In this document: in pieces, positions 38,716-47,706 of the stretch
Position numbering within the stretch: position 1 is the first letter of the stretch
Layout of the letters: each line of letters begins with the position of its first letter
From: Eubacteriales bacterium
GTDB taxonomy: Bacteria; Bacillota; Clostridia; Lachnospirales; Lachnospiraceae
Assembly: GCA_030524125.1 (NCBI GenBank)
Contig: JAUNHB010000004.1
Span: forward strand, 1 to 57,478
DNA length: 57,478 nt
Reading direction: 5' to 3'
The notes under the pieces: model-generated
The model's input: only the letters and a program-made list of their open reading frames with translations
Databases searched by the model: none
Told to the model about the DNA's origin: nothing
Program-made: the position numbers and the translations under genes

Positions 38716-40206
38716 ATGACAGTATCCGAACAGATCGCCGCGCTGGTACAGTACGGCATAGACGCGGGGCTGACCCCCGCCTGTGAAAAAATCTATACGA
38801 CCAACCTGCTTCTGGAGCTCATGAAGGAGGACGATTACGAGGATCCCGCGCAGATCCCCTCCCTCCCTCTTGAGGACATTTTAAAGGGCCTTCTGGACGA
38901 GGCCTGCCGCCGGGGGTTCGTCGAAGACAACGTGGTCTGCCGGGACCTTTTCGACACGAAGCTTATGAACTGTCTCGTGCCGCGGCCCGCGCAGGTGCAG
39001 GCAGAGTTTCGCGAGAAATATGCCCTCTCTCCCCGGGAGGCCACCGATTACTTCTACAAGCTTTCGCAGGACAGCGATTACATCCGCCGCTACCGGGTGT
39101 GCCGAGACCAGAAATGGAAAACGCCCAGCCAGTACGGCGACATGGACATCACGATCAACCTGTCCAAGCCGGAGAAGGACCCCAAGGCCATCGCCGCCGC
39201 GCGGAACGCCAAAGCGTCGTCCTACCCCAAATGTCAGCTCTGCATGGAAAACGAGGGCTATGCAGGCCGCCTGAACCATCCGGCCCGGGAGAACCACCGG
39301 ATCATCCCCCTCACCATCAACGGCGGGCAGTGGGGCTTCCAGTACTCGCCCTATGTGTATTACAACGAGCACTGCATCGTCTTCAACGGAGAGCACACGC
39401 CCATGAAGATCGACCGGGCCGCCTTCACGAAGCTTTTCGACTTCGTCAGGCAGTTCCCCCACTATTTCCTCGGCTCCAACGCGGATCTCCCCATCGTGGG
39501 CGGCTCCATCCTGAGCCACGATCATTTTCAGGGAGGGAACTACACCTTCGCCATGGCGAAAGCTCCCATCGAGATCCCGGTCCGGATCCCCGGCTACGGG
39601 GACGTGGAGTGCGGCATCGTCAAATGGCCGCTGTCGGTCCTGCGCATCCGCTGCGCCGACGAGGGACGCCTGATCGATCTGGCCTCCCATGTGCTGGAGA
39701 AGTGGCGCGTCTACACCGACGAGGACGCGTTTGTCTATGCGTTCACTGACGGCGAGCCCCACAACACCATCACGCCCATCGCCAGAAAGACGGACGGGAT
39801 CTATGAGCTGGATCTGACGCTGCGCAACAACATCACCACCGAGGAGCATCCGCTGGGCGTCTACCATCCCCACGCCCGCCTGCATCACATCAAAAAGGAG
39901 AACATCGGCCTGATCGAGGTCATGGGACTGGCCGTGCTGCCCTCCCGCCTGAAGAATGAGATGGCGCTTCTCAGGGAATTCCTCCTGTCCGACAGGGACG
40001 TCGCCTCCGACGAGACGCTGGCCAAGCACGCGGACTGGGTGGCGGAATTTCTGCCGGAATACCCCTCGCTCACGGAGGAGAACATCGACGGGATCCTCGA
40101 ACAGGAGATCGGAAAGGTGTTCGTCCAGGTGCTGGAGGACGCCGGCGTGTACAAGTGGACGCCGCAGGGACACGAAGCCTTTCTGCGGTTTATCGGGACG
40201 CTGTGA
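38716..40206 (+). CDS. galT: UDP-glucose--hexose-1-phosphate uridylyltransferase (class II GalT)
   Basis: A 496-residue enzyme of the Firmicutes-type GalT family. It exchanges UMP between UDP-glucose and galactose-1-phosphate. The nucleotidyl-His region is GSILSHDHFQGGNYTFAMAKAP (HxHFQGG); the N-terminal domain has SEQIAALVQYGIDAGL and DLFDTKLMNCLVPRPAQV. AAGGAG precedes the ATG and the gene starts 17 nt after galK. A palindromic repeat begins 2 nt after its stop codon. Confidence 0.95.
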   Translation: MTVSEQIAALVQYGIDAGLTPACEKIYTTNLLLELMKEDDYEDPAQIPSLPLEDILKGLLDEACRRGFVEDNVVCRDLFDTKLMNCLVPRPAQVQAEFREKYALSPREATDYFYKLSQDSDYIRRYRVCRDQKWKTPSQYGDMDITINLSKPEKDPKAIAAARNAKASSYPKCQLCMENEGYAGRLNHPARENHRIIPLTINGGQWGFQYSPYVYYNEHCIVFNGEHTPMKIDRAAFTKLFDFVRQFPHYFLGSNADLPIVGGSILSHDHFQGGNYTFAMAKAPIEIPVRIPGYGDVECGIVKWPLSVLRIRCADEGRLIDLASHVLEKWRVYTDEDAFVYAFTDGEPHNTITPIARKTDGIYELDLTLRNNITTEEHPLGVYHPHARLHHIKKENIGLIEVMGLAVLPSRLKNEMALLREFLLSDRDVASDETLAKHADWVAEFLPEYPSLTEENIDGILEQEIGKVFVQVLEDAGVYKWTPQGHEAFLRFIGTL

Positions 40207-40207
40207 C

Positions 40208-40263
40208 GTAACCATTCAGCCGCGTCAGCACGTCTTTGCGAATGGCGCGAGCTGAACGGTTAC
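40208..40263 (+). repeat. GTAAC-type palindromic repeat, copy C (behind galT)
   Basis: GTAACCATTCAGC (40208-40220) and GCTGAACGGTTAC (40251-40263) are inverted ends; the middle is CGCGTCAGCACGTCTTTGCG and AATGGCGCG. It begins directly after the galT stop, is 56 nt long, and can fold as one hairpin. There is no T-run after it. Confidence 0.8.
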
Positions 40264-40283
40264 GCTCTGACCGCAAAATTTTC

Positions 40284-40312
40284 TTGCAAAATGGTCCGGT
40301 TTCCGATAAGAT
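40284..40312 (+). promoter_or_regulatory. Promoter of the ZTP-riboswitch purine operon
   Basis: TTGCAA (40284-40289), 17-nt spacer, TAAGAT (40307-40312), followed by the riboswitch starting near 40322. Confidence 0.7.
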
Positions 40313-40321
40313 AAACATAAG

Positions 40322-40415
40322 AACTGCACGACTGACGGAAAGCAGACGTAAGCGTCTGTGGTAGGGCGACCTACAGGAAGTGCAGCGGTATTGTTAGACA
40401 GCCGACCGTCTGGGC
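40322..40415 (+). promoter_or_regulatory. ZTP/ZMP (pfl) riboswitch aptamer
   Basis: CTGCACGACTGACGGA, hairpin CAGACG-taag-CGTCTG (40343-40358), hairpin GTAGG-gcga-CCTAC (40361-40373), then GGAAGTGCAGC: CTGCAC (40324-40329) pairs with GTGCAG (40380-40385). The second domain contains CCGACCGTCTGGGC, matching the conserved CCGCCUGGGC of pfl riboswitches. The ligand is AICAR 5'-mono- or triphosphate, the substrate of the downstream AICAR transformylase, so the logic is consistent: accumulation of ZMP turns the operon on. Confidence 0.85.
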
Positions 40416-40450
40416 GCATTGCAGGACTTGCCATGCATCCGGGCGGTTTT
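40406..40450 (+). terminator. Terminator of the ZTP riboswitch
   Basis: CCGTCTGG (40406-40413) pairs with CCGGGCGG (40439-40446) through G-U pairs, followed by five T. The 5' arm is part of the conserved aptamer sequence, so ligand binding and termination exclude each other. Confidence 0.8.
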
Positions 40451-40522
40451 TGTCTGCCCGGAAGACCACGCGGCGGTCCCGCGGATATTCTATATTTCAT
40501 CTTCAACCCACAGGAGGTACTT

Positions 40523-41236
40523 ATGAAACTATTGTCTTTGGAACAGGAGCTCTCATCCAACGCCTACCCCGGCCGCGGCATCATCCTCGGCCGCACGCCT
40601 GACGGCGCTCACGCCGTGGCCGCCTATTTCATCATGGGCCGCAGCGTCAACAGCCGCAACCGCGTGTTCGTGGAGGACGGCGCGGGCATCCGCACACAGG
40701 CCTTCGATCCCTCCCTGCTGTCGGATCCGAGCCTGATCATCTACGCGCCGGTGCGGGTCCTCGGCAACAAGACCATCGTCACCAACGGCGACCAGACCGA
40801 CACCATCTACGAGGGACTGGACCGGCAGCTGACCTTCGAGCAGTCGCTTCGGAGCCGCGCCTTCGAGCCGGACGCCCCCAACTACACCCCACGGATCTCC
40901 GGCGTCCTCCATATCGAGGGAAATGTGTTCAACTATGCCCTGTCGATCTTAAAGAGCAGCGACGGAGACCCGGATTCCTGCCACCGCTACACCTTCGCCT
41001 ACGAGCATCCGAAGGCAGGGCAGGGGCATTTCATCCACACCTATCTGCACGACGGCGATCCGCTCCCGAGCTTTGAGGGCGAGCCGAAGCTCGTGTCCGT
41101 CCCGGACGACATGGAGGAGTTCGCGCAGACCCTCTGGACCAGCCTGAACGAGGACAACAAGGTGTCGCTTTTCGTGCGCTACATCGATCTGAGCGACGGA
41201 ACGTACCGGACGAAGATCATCAACAAACATCAGTAG
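40523..41236 (+). CDS. IMP cyclohydrolase, stand-alone (PurO-like)
   Basis: A 237-residue protein resembling the IMP cyclohydrolase-like family related to archaeal PurO: ELSSNAYPGRGIILGRTPDG, YFIMGRSVNSRNRVFVEDG, FDPSLLSDPSLIIYAPVRVLG and TNGDQTDTIYEGL. It would close the ring of FAICAR to make IMP. AGGAGG stands 6 nt before the ATG at 40523. It comes right after the ZTP riboswitch and 13 nt before the AICAR transformylase, which lacks a cyclohydrolase domain; the two together replace bifunctional PurH. Confidence 0.85.
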   Translation: MKLLSLEQELSSNAYPGRGIILGRTPDGAHAVAAYFIMGRSVNSRNRVFVEDGAGIRTQAFDPSLLSDPSLIIYAPVRVLGNKTIVTNGDQTDTIYEGLDRQLTFEQSLRSRAFEPDAPNYTPRISGVLHIEGNVFNYALSILKSSDGDPDSCHRYTFAYEHPKAGQGHFIHTYLHDGDPLPSFEGEPKLVSVPDDMEEFAQTLWTSLNEDNKVSLFVRYIDLSDGTYRTKIINKHQ

Positions 41237-41249
41237 GAGGTATCTTGCC

Positions 41250-42428
41250 ATGAACGAACTGCAGTTAAAGTACGGATGCAACCCCAACCAGAAGCCTTCC
41301 CGCATCTATATGGAGGACGGCTCCGACCTGCCCGTCACCGTGCTTCTCGGGAAACCCGGCTACATCAATTTTCTGGACGCCTTCAACGGCTGGCAGCTTG
41401 TGAAGGAATTAAAAGAAGCCACCGGACTTCCGGCGGCGGCCTCCTTCAAGCACGTCTCCCCGGCCGGCGCGGCCGTGGGCCTTCCGCTGACCGACACGCT
41501 GGCCAAGATCTACTGGGTGGATGATCTCGGAGAGCTCTCCCCGCTGGCCTGCGCCTACGCCCGCGCCAGAGGAGCCGACCGCATGTCCTCCTTCGGAGAC
41601 TTCATCTCTCTCTCCGACGTCTGCGACGCCGACACCGCGCGGCTCATCAAGCGCGAAGTATCCGACGGCGTCATCGCTCCGGGCTACACCGACGAAGCGC
41701 TGGAGATCCTGAAGCAGAAGAAAAAAGGAAACTACAACGTCATTCAGATCGATCCGGACTATGTGCCTGCGGCTCTGGAGAAAAAGCAGGTGTACGGCGT
41801 CACCTTCGAGCAGGGACGCAACGAGCTGAAGGCGGACGACGAGCTTCTCTCCAACATCGTCACCGAGAACAAGGCTCTCTCCCCGCAGGCGCTGATGGAC
41901 ATGAAGATCGCGCTCATTACCCTCAAATATACGCAGTCCAACTCGGTCTGCTACGTGAAGGACGGACAGGCCATCGGCATCGGCGCAGGACAGCAGTCCC
42001 GCGTGCACTGCACCCGTCTGGCGGGCAATAAGGCCGACAACTGGTTCCTGCGCCAGTCCCCGCAGGTGCTGGGACTCCAGTTCCTCGACACCCTGGGCCG
42101 GGCCGAGCGCGACAACGCCATCGACGTCTACATCGGCGACGAGTACATGGACGTGCTGGCGGACGGCGCATGGGAGAAGATCTTCCGCGTAAAACCTCCG
42201 GTCTTCACCCGCGAGGAGAAGCGGGCATGGCTCGACGGCCTGACCGACGTGACGCTGGGCTCCGACGCGTTCTTCCCGTTTGCGGACAACATCGAGCGCG
42301 CTTACAAGAGCGGCGTCCGGTACATCGCCCAGCCCGGCGGCAGCGTCCGGGACGATCTGGTCATCCAGTGCTGCGACAAATACCGGATGGTCATGGCCTT
42401 CACAGGCATCCGCCTGTTCCATCACTAA
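41250..42428 (+). CDS. AICAR formyltransferase (stand-alone PurH transformylase domain)
   Basis: A 392-residue protein corresponding to the transformylase half of PurH. Landmarks: LKYGCNPNQKPSRIY, the catalytic KHVSPAGAAVG (Lys-His), SPLACAYARARGADRMSSFGDFISLSD, and the C-terminal IGIGAGQQSRVHCTRLAG and DAFFPFADNIERAYKSGVRYIAQPGGSVRDD. It transfers formyl from 10-formyl-THF to AICAR. No MGS-like cyclohydrolase domain is present; the upstream gene supplies that step. GTAGGAGG precedes the ATG. Confidence 0.92.
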   Translation: MNELQLKYGCNPNQKPSRIYMEDGSDLPVTVLLGKPGYINFLDAFNGWQLVKELKEATGLPAAASFKHVSPAGAAVGLPLTDTLAKIYWVDDLGELSPLACAYARARGADRMSSFGDFISLSDVCDADTARLIKREVSDGVIAPGYTDEALEILKQKKKGNYNVIQIDPDYVPAALEKKQVYGVTFEQGRNELKADDELLSNIVTENKALSPQALMDMKIALITLKYTQSNSVCYVKDGQAIGIGAGQQSRVHCTRLAGNKADNWFLRQSPQVLGLQFLDTLGRAERDNAIDVYIGDEYMDVLADGAWEKIFRVKPPVFTREEKRAWLDGLTDVTLGSDAFFPFADNIERAYKSGVRYIAQPGGSVRDDLVIQCCDKYRMVMAFTGIRLFHH

Positions 42429-42436
42429 ACAACAAA

Positions 42437-42478
42437 AGACCGCCGCAGGACGAAATGCGCTGTCCTGCGGCGGTCTTG
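42437..42478. terminator. Bidirectional terminator between the purine operon and the cyclase gene
   Basis: AAGACCGCCGCAGGAC (42437-42452) and GTCCTGCGGCGGTCTT (42463-42478) form a perfect 16-bp stem between convergent genes, with T-rich flank on the plus side and A-rich flank that gives T on the minus side. Confidence 0.9.
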
Positions 42479-42495
42479 TTGCTGTCTCCTGTTTT

Positions 42496-43158
42496 CTATA
42501 CGGCTGCCACCGCTCTTGCGGGGGCTCCGGAAAAGCCCTGAAGCTTCAGCGGAAACGCCATCAGATAGCAGGTCCTGTGCTCCATCAGTTCGTCCGGAAG
42601 CCGGATCTCCTCCAGCGCCCACACGCCGTGACTTAAAAGCTCCTCGTGGCACGGTCTTCCGGTACCTTCATACCATCCCCCGATGCTCATCGCGTCAATT
42701 CCCACGCCCTTGATGCCCCGGCCGCACAGCCATCGGGCCGCCTCTCCCGTCAGGTAAGGCCAGTCGTGGATATAGTCCTCCCCGAAGCCTCTCTTCTCTC
42801 CCCATCCGGTATTCAGAAGCACGATGACGCCCTCCCGGATCAGATTCTCATACGGCTTGAGATGCTCCGTGCGGATCCCTTCCTTCGCCGAAATCTTCCC
42901 CCGCAAATCCGCCAGCACCGCCTCTCCCTGAAAGAGCTCCACCGGCATCCGGTCGATGGTGATCCCGTCCGGGAAGAAATGGTACGGCGCGTCCAGATGA
43001 GTTCCTGTGTGGCTGTTCAGCCGAATCTGCTCCGCGTTGAAATGATCCCTCTCATGGAACGCCTCATTTCTCACGGTCGTGACCTCATAGGTGGGCCACC
43101 CCGGGCAGTTGTCATATACCGGCTGAGATATGTCATAAAATTTCCGAAATTTGTTCAT
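42496..43158 (-). CDS. Cyclase family protein (kynurenine formamidase-like hydrolase)
   Basis: A 220-residue metal-dependent hydrolase of the cyclase family, with the signature LNSHTGTHLDAPYHFFPDG (HxGTHxDxPxH, Zn or Mn ligands), YDISQPVYDNCPGWP at the start and GIDAMSIGG near the C-terminus. Known members include kynurenine formamidase and isatin hydrolase; the substrate here is not deducible. It is the last gene of the sugar-transport operon (after the binding protein, 23 nt gap), suggesting it opens a cyclic or lactone-like metabolite of the imported compound. GGAGAGG precedes the ATG. Confidence 0.85.
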   Translation of the reverse strand: MNKFRKFYDISQPVYDNCPGWPTYEVTTVRNEAFHERDHFNAEQIRLNSHTGTHLDAPYHFFPDGITIDRMPVELFQGEAVLADLRGKISAKEGIRTEHLKPYENLIREGVIVLLNTGWGEKRGFGEDYIHDWPYLTGEAARWLCGRGIKGVGIDAMSIGGWYEGTGRPCHEELLSHGVWALEEIRLPDELMEHRTCYLMAFPLKLQGFSGAPARAVAAV

Positions 43159-43181
43159 GCCAAACGCCTCTCCTGCTGTTT

Positions 43182-44234
43182 TTACTCGTCGGTCAGAGCA
43201 ACCTCCACCAGCGTGTCATACACCTCGTCGATATTATCCTTTGTCACCAGAAGGGTCTCCAGCTGGATCTCCGCCTCTACTTCTTCGCCCTTCAGGATCT
43301 TCTCCACACACTGCGCGGAGGTTCTTCCCATGACGACCGGCTGCTGCGCCGCCGTTCCGGCTACGGTTCCGGCTTTGATAGCTTCTACGACCTCGGGAGA
43401 GCAGTCAAACGCCGCCACGAGCACGTCGGTTCTCTCCGCAGCCTCCAGAGCGGACACTGCTCCCATGGACGGATCCTCGGAATGGCAGAAGATCGCTTTC
43501 AGCTCCGGATGGGCGGTGATGAGATCCTGCGTGAAGGTTTCGCCCTCCTCGCGGTTCACTTTTTCCATCTGCTTGAACTCCACATCGGTGATGTCCTTTC
43601 CGGATGCCTCAAGACCTGCGTCAAAGCCATCCTTCCGGAGCACGCCGTTGATGCGCGCCTGGTTCAGCGTGATCTGCGCCACCGTATCTCCGTCGTTTAA
43701 CAGAGACGCGATGTACTCTCCCAGCTCTTTGGCTCCGCCCTCATTGTCGGTGGAGATGAACGATGCGTACGTCCCGGAATCCGTTCCGATGTCGCAGATC
43801 ACTACCGGGATCGACGCTTCCTCAGCAATGGAGAGCACCGATACGCACGAGGCGCTGTCCGTCGGGGAGATGATGATGGCGTCCACCTGCTTGGTGATAG
43901 CGTCCTGTGCATTGGAGAGCTGCGTGTTGGCGTCGTCCTTGGAATCATAGACCACGACCTCCGAATCCGGAACGAGCGTCTTCATCTCGTCCTCCACCCC
44001 GTGCTTCACATATCTCCAGAACGGGACGTCCAGCGACGGCGTCAGATACGCCACCTTGATACCGGAGAGCTCCGCGTCGTTTGCAGCAGCCTCCGCAGGC
44101 TCCGTGTCCTCCTCGGGCGCAGCCTCCTCCTCAGTCCCTTCCGCCGGCGCGGTCGTGTCGGCCGATCCGCAGCCTGCCGCCATGGACACTACCATAACGG
44201 ATGCCAGAAATACTCCCAATAACCTCTTTTTCAT
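43182..44234 (-). CDS. Sugar ABC transporter substrate-binding lipoprotein (RbsB type)
   Basis: A 350-residue lipoprotein: signal peptide MKKRLLGVFLASVMVVSMAAGC with lipobox AAGC, an acidic spacer, then a periplasmic-binding fold of cluster B (IKVAYLTPSLDVPFWRYVKHGVEDEM, VDAIIISPTDSASCVSVLSIAEEASIPVVICDIGTDSG, AIFCHSEDPSMGAVSALEAAERTDVLVAAFDCSPEVVEAIKAG). It binds a pentose, hexose or polyol. GGAGG precedes the ATG. Part of the permease-ATPase operon. Confidence 0.92.
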   Translation of the reverse strand: MKKRLLGVFLASVMVVSMAAGCGSADTTAPAEGTEEEAAPEEDTEPAEAAANDAELSGIKVAYLTPSLDVPFWRYVKHGVEDEMKTLVPDSEVVVYDSKDDANTQLSNAQDAITKQVDAIIISPTDSASCVSVLSIAEEASIPVVICDIGTDSGTYASFISTDNEGGAKELGEYIASLLNDGDTVAQITLNQARINGVLRKDGFDAGLEASGKDITDVEFKQMEKVNREEGETFTQDLITAHPELKAIFCHSEDPSMGAVSALEAAERTDVLVAAFDCSPEVVEAIKAGTVAGTAAQQPVVMGRTSAQCVEKILKGEEVEAEIQLETLLVTKDNIDEVYDTLVEVALTDE

Positions 44235-44285
44235 ACCTTTTCCTCCTTTAAATGTGGATGATGTTTATCATAATGGATCGCTCCA

Positions 44286-45281
44286 CTATTTCGATGTTTT
44301 GATCTTCAGCTTGGACACCTTCTCCGCCAGCACTGCGATAATGATGACCGCGCCGATGGCGCTTCCCTGCCAGTACGGGTTGATGCCGAGAATGTTCAGC
44401 GCATTTCGGAGGAATCCCACCAAAAAGACGCCGATGATCGTTCCCCACAGCGTTCCTCTGCCGCCGCTCATGCTCGTTCCTCCAATGACGGCCGCCGCGA
44501 TGGCATCCATCTCATTTCCGTCTCCGTAGGTCGGATCGCAGGCCATCAGACGGGAGGTCATAACCCACGCCGCCAGGCCGCACATCAGGCCGGAGATCAC
44601 ATAGGCCATCATCGTGTTAAATTTCACGTTGATGCCAGACAGTCTGGACGCCTCCGCATTGGAACCGATGGCATACAGAAATCTTCCGAACTTTGTTCTC
44701 GACATGACCCAGATAAAGATGCCGAACATGATAAAAATGAAAAGAATATATACCGGAAGCTGTCCCGCGATCTTGCCCTTCCCGAGAAAGCTGTACGCCT
44801 CCGGGAACTTGGACGCCGTGTTTGCATTCGAGATCACATAGTCGAGGCTCCGACAGATCTGCATCATTCCCAGCGTCACGATGAAAGCGGGCATCTCCAG
44901 ATATCCGACAAAAAATCCGTTGGCCGCGCCCACCAGCACCGAGATGATCAGGATCACCGCGATCCCGAGAAACAAATTCTGCGTATTCATCATGACCATG
45001 CATCCGATCATGCCCGACAACCCCAGATTCGCGCCCACCGACAGGTCAATCCCCGCCGTAATGATCACAATCGTCATTCCGATCGCCAGCATGGAGGTGG
45101 ACGACACCTGCGACATGACGTTCATAATATTCTGTCTTGTGAAAAAATAAGGCGACGCAAAGCTCATCAGTGCAAAAAACACTACAAAGATCAAAAGCAT
45201 GGCAAGCTCTGTCTTATATTCCTTTACGATCCGGCCGCCGACGCCGGATCTCCCCTGTACCTTTTTCTCTCCCATTTCCAA
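44286..45281 (-). CDS. Sugar ABC transporter permease (RbsC type)
   Basis: A permease of about 330 residues with eight to ten hydrophobic segments and RbsC landmarks: NIMNVMSQVSSTSMLAIGMTIVIITAGIDLSVGANLGLSG, LEMPAFIVTLGMMQI, ALNILGINPYWQG and the loop GGTSMSGGRGTLWGTIIGV. The start is ambiguous: a TTG at 45281 has GGAGGAG at 6 nt, the ATG at 45275 has it at 12 nt. The reading frame extends to 45302 over the end of the ATPase gene. It overlaps or closely follows the ATPase gene, showing coupling. Confidence 0.9.
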   Translation of the reverse strand: MEMGEKKVQGRSGVGGRIVKEYKTELAMLLIFVVFFALMSFASPYFFTRQNIMNVMSQVSSTSMLAIGMTIVIITAGIDLSVGANLGLSGMIGCMVMMNTQNLFLGIAVILIISVLVGAANGFFVGYLEMPAFIVTLGMMQICRSLDYVISNANTASKFPEAYSFLGKGKIAGQLPVYILFIFIMFGIFIWVMSRTKFGRFLYAIGSNAEASRLSGINVKFNTMMAYVISGLMCGLAAWVMTSRLMACDPTYGDGNEMDAIAAAVIGGTSMSGGRGTLWGTIIGVFLVGFLRNALNILGINPYWQGSAIGAVIIIAVLAEKVSKLKIKTSK

Positions 45282-45294
45282 TTTTCGCTCCTCC

Positions 45295-46812
45295 TTAACC
45301 AACTGTTGAAAAATATCCGATCTTTTCTTCCTCTGCCTCGGCTGCGTTGAGCACTCCCGTCACCTTGCCTTCTCTCATCACATAGATGGTGTCACAGATT
45401 CCAAGAATCTCCGGGATCTCCGAGGAGACGACTACGATCGCCATCCCCTGCGCCGCAAGCTCTTTCAGGATCGCATAAATATCCGCTTTCGCACCGATGT
45501 CCACACCTCTCGTAGGCTCGTCCACGATCAGCACCTCCGGGGCGAGAAGAATCCACTTGGCCAGAAGGACTTTCTGCTGATTGCCTCCGCTTAAGCCCTT
45601 GATCGGCATGTCCACATCCGCGGTCTTGATACGCATCCGGCGGATCATCTCCGCACAGTCTTCCGCATCCTTCTTCCAGTCAATCAGCGCTCTTTTAGAC
45701 GCCGCCAGTTTTGCCAGACCGATATTTTTGATAACGCTCATCTCCTGGAGAAGTCCGTCCCGCTTACGGTCCTCGGACACGAAGCCAATCCGCTCCGCCA
45801 CGCTGGCCCGGATCCGGTCCGCAGGGATCTCTTTTCCATGGAGATACACCTTTCCTTCCGTCCGCCTGTCCGCTCCGAACACGCACCGGACAAGCTCGCT
45901 CCTGCCCGCTCCCACCAGTCCGGAAAATCCCACGATCTCGCCTTTATGAACCTGAAAGGAGATGTGCTTCAGATATCGGTTTTCATCCACCATATCCCTG
46001 ACCTCCAAAACGACCTCCTCCCGGCTCCAGTCCTTATCCAGATGATCGCTCCGGTCTCCGTACAGGTTGTTCACCTCGCGGCCCACCATGGCCTTGATCA
46101 GATCGCTCTGTTTCAGTTCTTTCGTGGCTGCCCCGTTCAGGATCAGTCTGCCGTCCCGCAGCACGGTGATGCGGTCCGAGATCTCATAGATCTCGTTGAT
46201 TTTATGGGAAACGATGATAAATCCTACGCCTTCTTTTTTTAATTTTCGCACGATCTCAAAGAGCTGATCGATCTCTTTTGTGGAAAGAGACGCCGTCGGC
46301 TCGTCCAGAATGATGGTTCTGGCGTTGGTCGATACCGCTTTCAAAATCTCGATCACCTGCATCTGCGCCACCGACAGATCTTCTACCTTTTCATACGGGT
46401 CAATGTCCCGCTCCATCCCGAAAAGAGCCAGAAGCTCCCTCGTCTTTTCAGCCATGGCTCTGCGATCCGAGAGAAATCCGCTCCTGTAATACCGGTCGTC
46501 CGTCAGGAAAATATTTTCCGCGACGGAAAAATCCGGGAGAAGACTGAATTCCTGCGTCACAATGGAGACGCCGTGACGAACCGCCTCCCTTGTGTTGGCG
46601 AAGCTTCTCCGCTCCCCCTCCACCAGCATCGTTCCGCCGTCGGCCTGATAGATACCGGAGATGATCTTGGAGAGCGTGGACTTTCCCGCTCCGTTTTCAC
46701 CCATCAGCGCGTGCACCTCGCCCTCCTCCAGATCGAAGTCGATACCTTCCAGTACCGCCACGCCGGAGAATACCTTTTTGATGTCGTGTACTTCTATTAG
46801 CTTTCTGCTCAT
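45295..46812 (-). CDS. Sugar ABC transporter ATP-binding protein (RbsA type, two ATPase domains)
   Basis: A 505-residue double ATPase. First domain: Walker A MGENGAGKSTLSKI, signature LSVAQMQVIEI (degenerate), Walker B IILDEPTASLS. Second domain: the first P-loop-like site is GLVGAGRSEL (as usual for RbsA, degenerate), signature LSGGNQQKVLLAKW, Walker B VLIVDEPTRGVD. The ATG at 46812 has AGAGGAGG at 7 nt and is preferred to the upstream ATG at 46872, which would overlap the SDR gene. Confidence 0.93.
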   Translation of the reverse strand: MSRKLIEVHDIKKVFSGVAVLEGIDFDLEEGEVHALMGENGAGKSTLSKIISGIYQADGGTMLVEGERRSFANTREAVRHGVSIVTQEFSLLPDFSVAENIFLTDDRYYRSGFLSDRRAMAEKTRELLALFGMERDIDPYEKVEDLSVAQMQVIEILKAVSTNARTIILDEPTASLSTKEIDQLFEIVRKLKKEGVGFIIVSHKINEIYEISDRITVLRDGRLILNGAATKELKQSDLIKAMVGREVNNLYGDRSDHLDKDWSREEVVLEVRDMVDENRYLKHISFQVHKGEIVGFSGLVGAGRSELVRCVFGADRRTEGKVYLHGKEIPADRIRASVAERIGFVSEDRKRDGLLQEMSVIKNIGLAKLAASKRALIDWKKDAEDCAEMIRRMRIKTADVDMPIKGLSGGNQQKVLLAKWILLAPEVLIVDEPTRGVDIGAKADIYAILKELAAQGMAIVVVSSEIPEILGICDTIYVMREGKVTGVLNAAEAEEEKIGYFSTVG

Positions 46813-46825
46813 GCTGCCTCCTCTT

Positions 46826-47629
46826 TTAAATATTCCACGGCTGGCCTCCGGCCAGGCAGCCTCCATCCACATGATACAGCATGCCGGACATATAGGCGGA
46901 TGCGTCGCTGGCCAGCAGGATCGTCATGCCCAGAAGATCCTGCGGCGTGCCCGGTCTTGCCATGGCGATCCGATCCAGCATATATTTGGACAGCTCCGGG
47001 TCATCCCACAGCGGCGCCGTCAGTTGCGTGCGGATATGACCGGGCGACAGGGCGTTGGAACGGATCCCGTACTTAGCCCACTCGATGGCCTGCGACCGGG
47101 TCATGGCCGCCACGCCGCTCTTGGACGCGCCGTAGATGGAATTGCCGCCCAGCATCATGACTGCATTGTAGGACGCTACGTTGATGATGCTTCCGCTCTG
47201 GTTTTTTTTCATCACCTCGGCCGCCGCCTGACTCATAAAGTACGCCCCCTTCAGATTGACGCCCATGATCCGGTCAAACAGCTCCGGGTCGTTGTCCATG
47301 ATCGGTTTTCTCTTGTTGATCCCCGCCATGTTCACCAACACGTCGATCCTCCCGTACTCGGCCTCAATGCGTTCCACACAGGGCCGGATCGTCCCGACCT
47401 CCAGAAGGTTCAGCGGCATAGCCTGCGCCTCTCCGCCTGCGCTTCGTATTTCCTCTGCCAGAGATTCCAGCCTCTCCTCGTTCACGTCGCAGAGGATCAT
47501 ACGTCCCCCCACGCCCGCCATTCCCTTGGAAAGCTCGCTTCCGATGGCTCCGGCGGCCCCGGTCATGACGATCACCTTGCCCTCCAGAGAGAACAGTCTG
47601 CTCAGATTCTCACATACTCGCTGATCCAT
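46826..47629 (-). CDS. SDR-family oxidoreductase (gluconate 5-dehydrogenase-like)
   Basis: A 267-residue short-chain dehydrogenase. Cofactor motif VIVMTGAAGAIGSELSKGMAG (TGxxGxIG), NMAGINKRK (NAG-like), catalytic Ser in IINVASYNAVM and YGASKSGVA (YxxxK). The ending HVDGGCLAGGQP is typical. First gene of the minus-strand operon with the RbsABC importer, so it probably oxidises or reduces the imported sugar or its derivative. CGAGG is before the ATG. A divergent SDR lies 295 nt away. Confidence 0.9.
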   Translation of the reverse strand: MDQRVCENLSRLFSLEGKVIVMTGAAGAIGSELSKGMAGVGGRMILCDVNEERLESLAEEIRSAGGEAQAMPLNLLEVGTIRPCVERIEAEYGRIDVLVNMAGINKRKPIMDNDPELFDRIMGVNLKGAYFMSQAAAEVMKKNQSGSIINVASYNAVMMLGGNSIYGASKSGVAAMTRSQAIEWAKYGIRSNALSPGHIRTQLTAPLWDDPELSKYMLDRIAMARPGTPQDLLGMTILLASDASAYMSGMLYHVDGGCLAGGQPWNI

Positions 47630-47676
47630 ATTTGTACCTCGCTGTCATATGATTGTTTTTGTTGTTTTATGTGCTA

Positions 47677-47706
47677 ATTCTAATCCTTCCTAGATCGTTA
47701 TGTCAA
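47677..47706 (-). promoter_or_regulatory. Promoter of the SDR-RbsABC operon
   Basis: On the minus strand TTGACA (47706-47701), 18-nt spacer, TAGAAT (47682-47677). The remaining divergent region 47707-47924 is very AT-rich with no ORF; a possible plus-strand -10 TATAAT is at 47844-47849 but lacks a -35. Confidence 0.7.

Noticed and set aside
40208-40263. Rho-independent terminator for galT
   Set aside because: Stable hairpin but no T-run, and the sequence recurs as a repeat family elsewhere.
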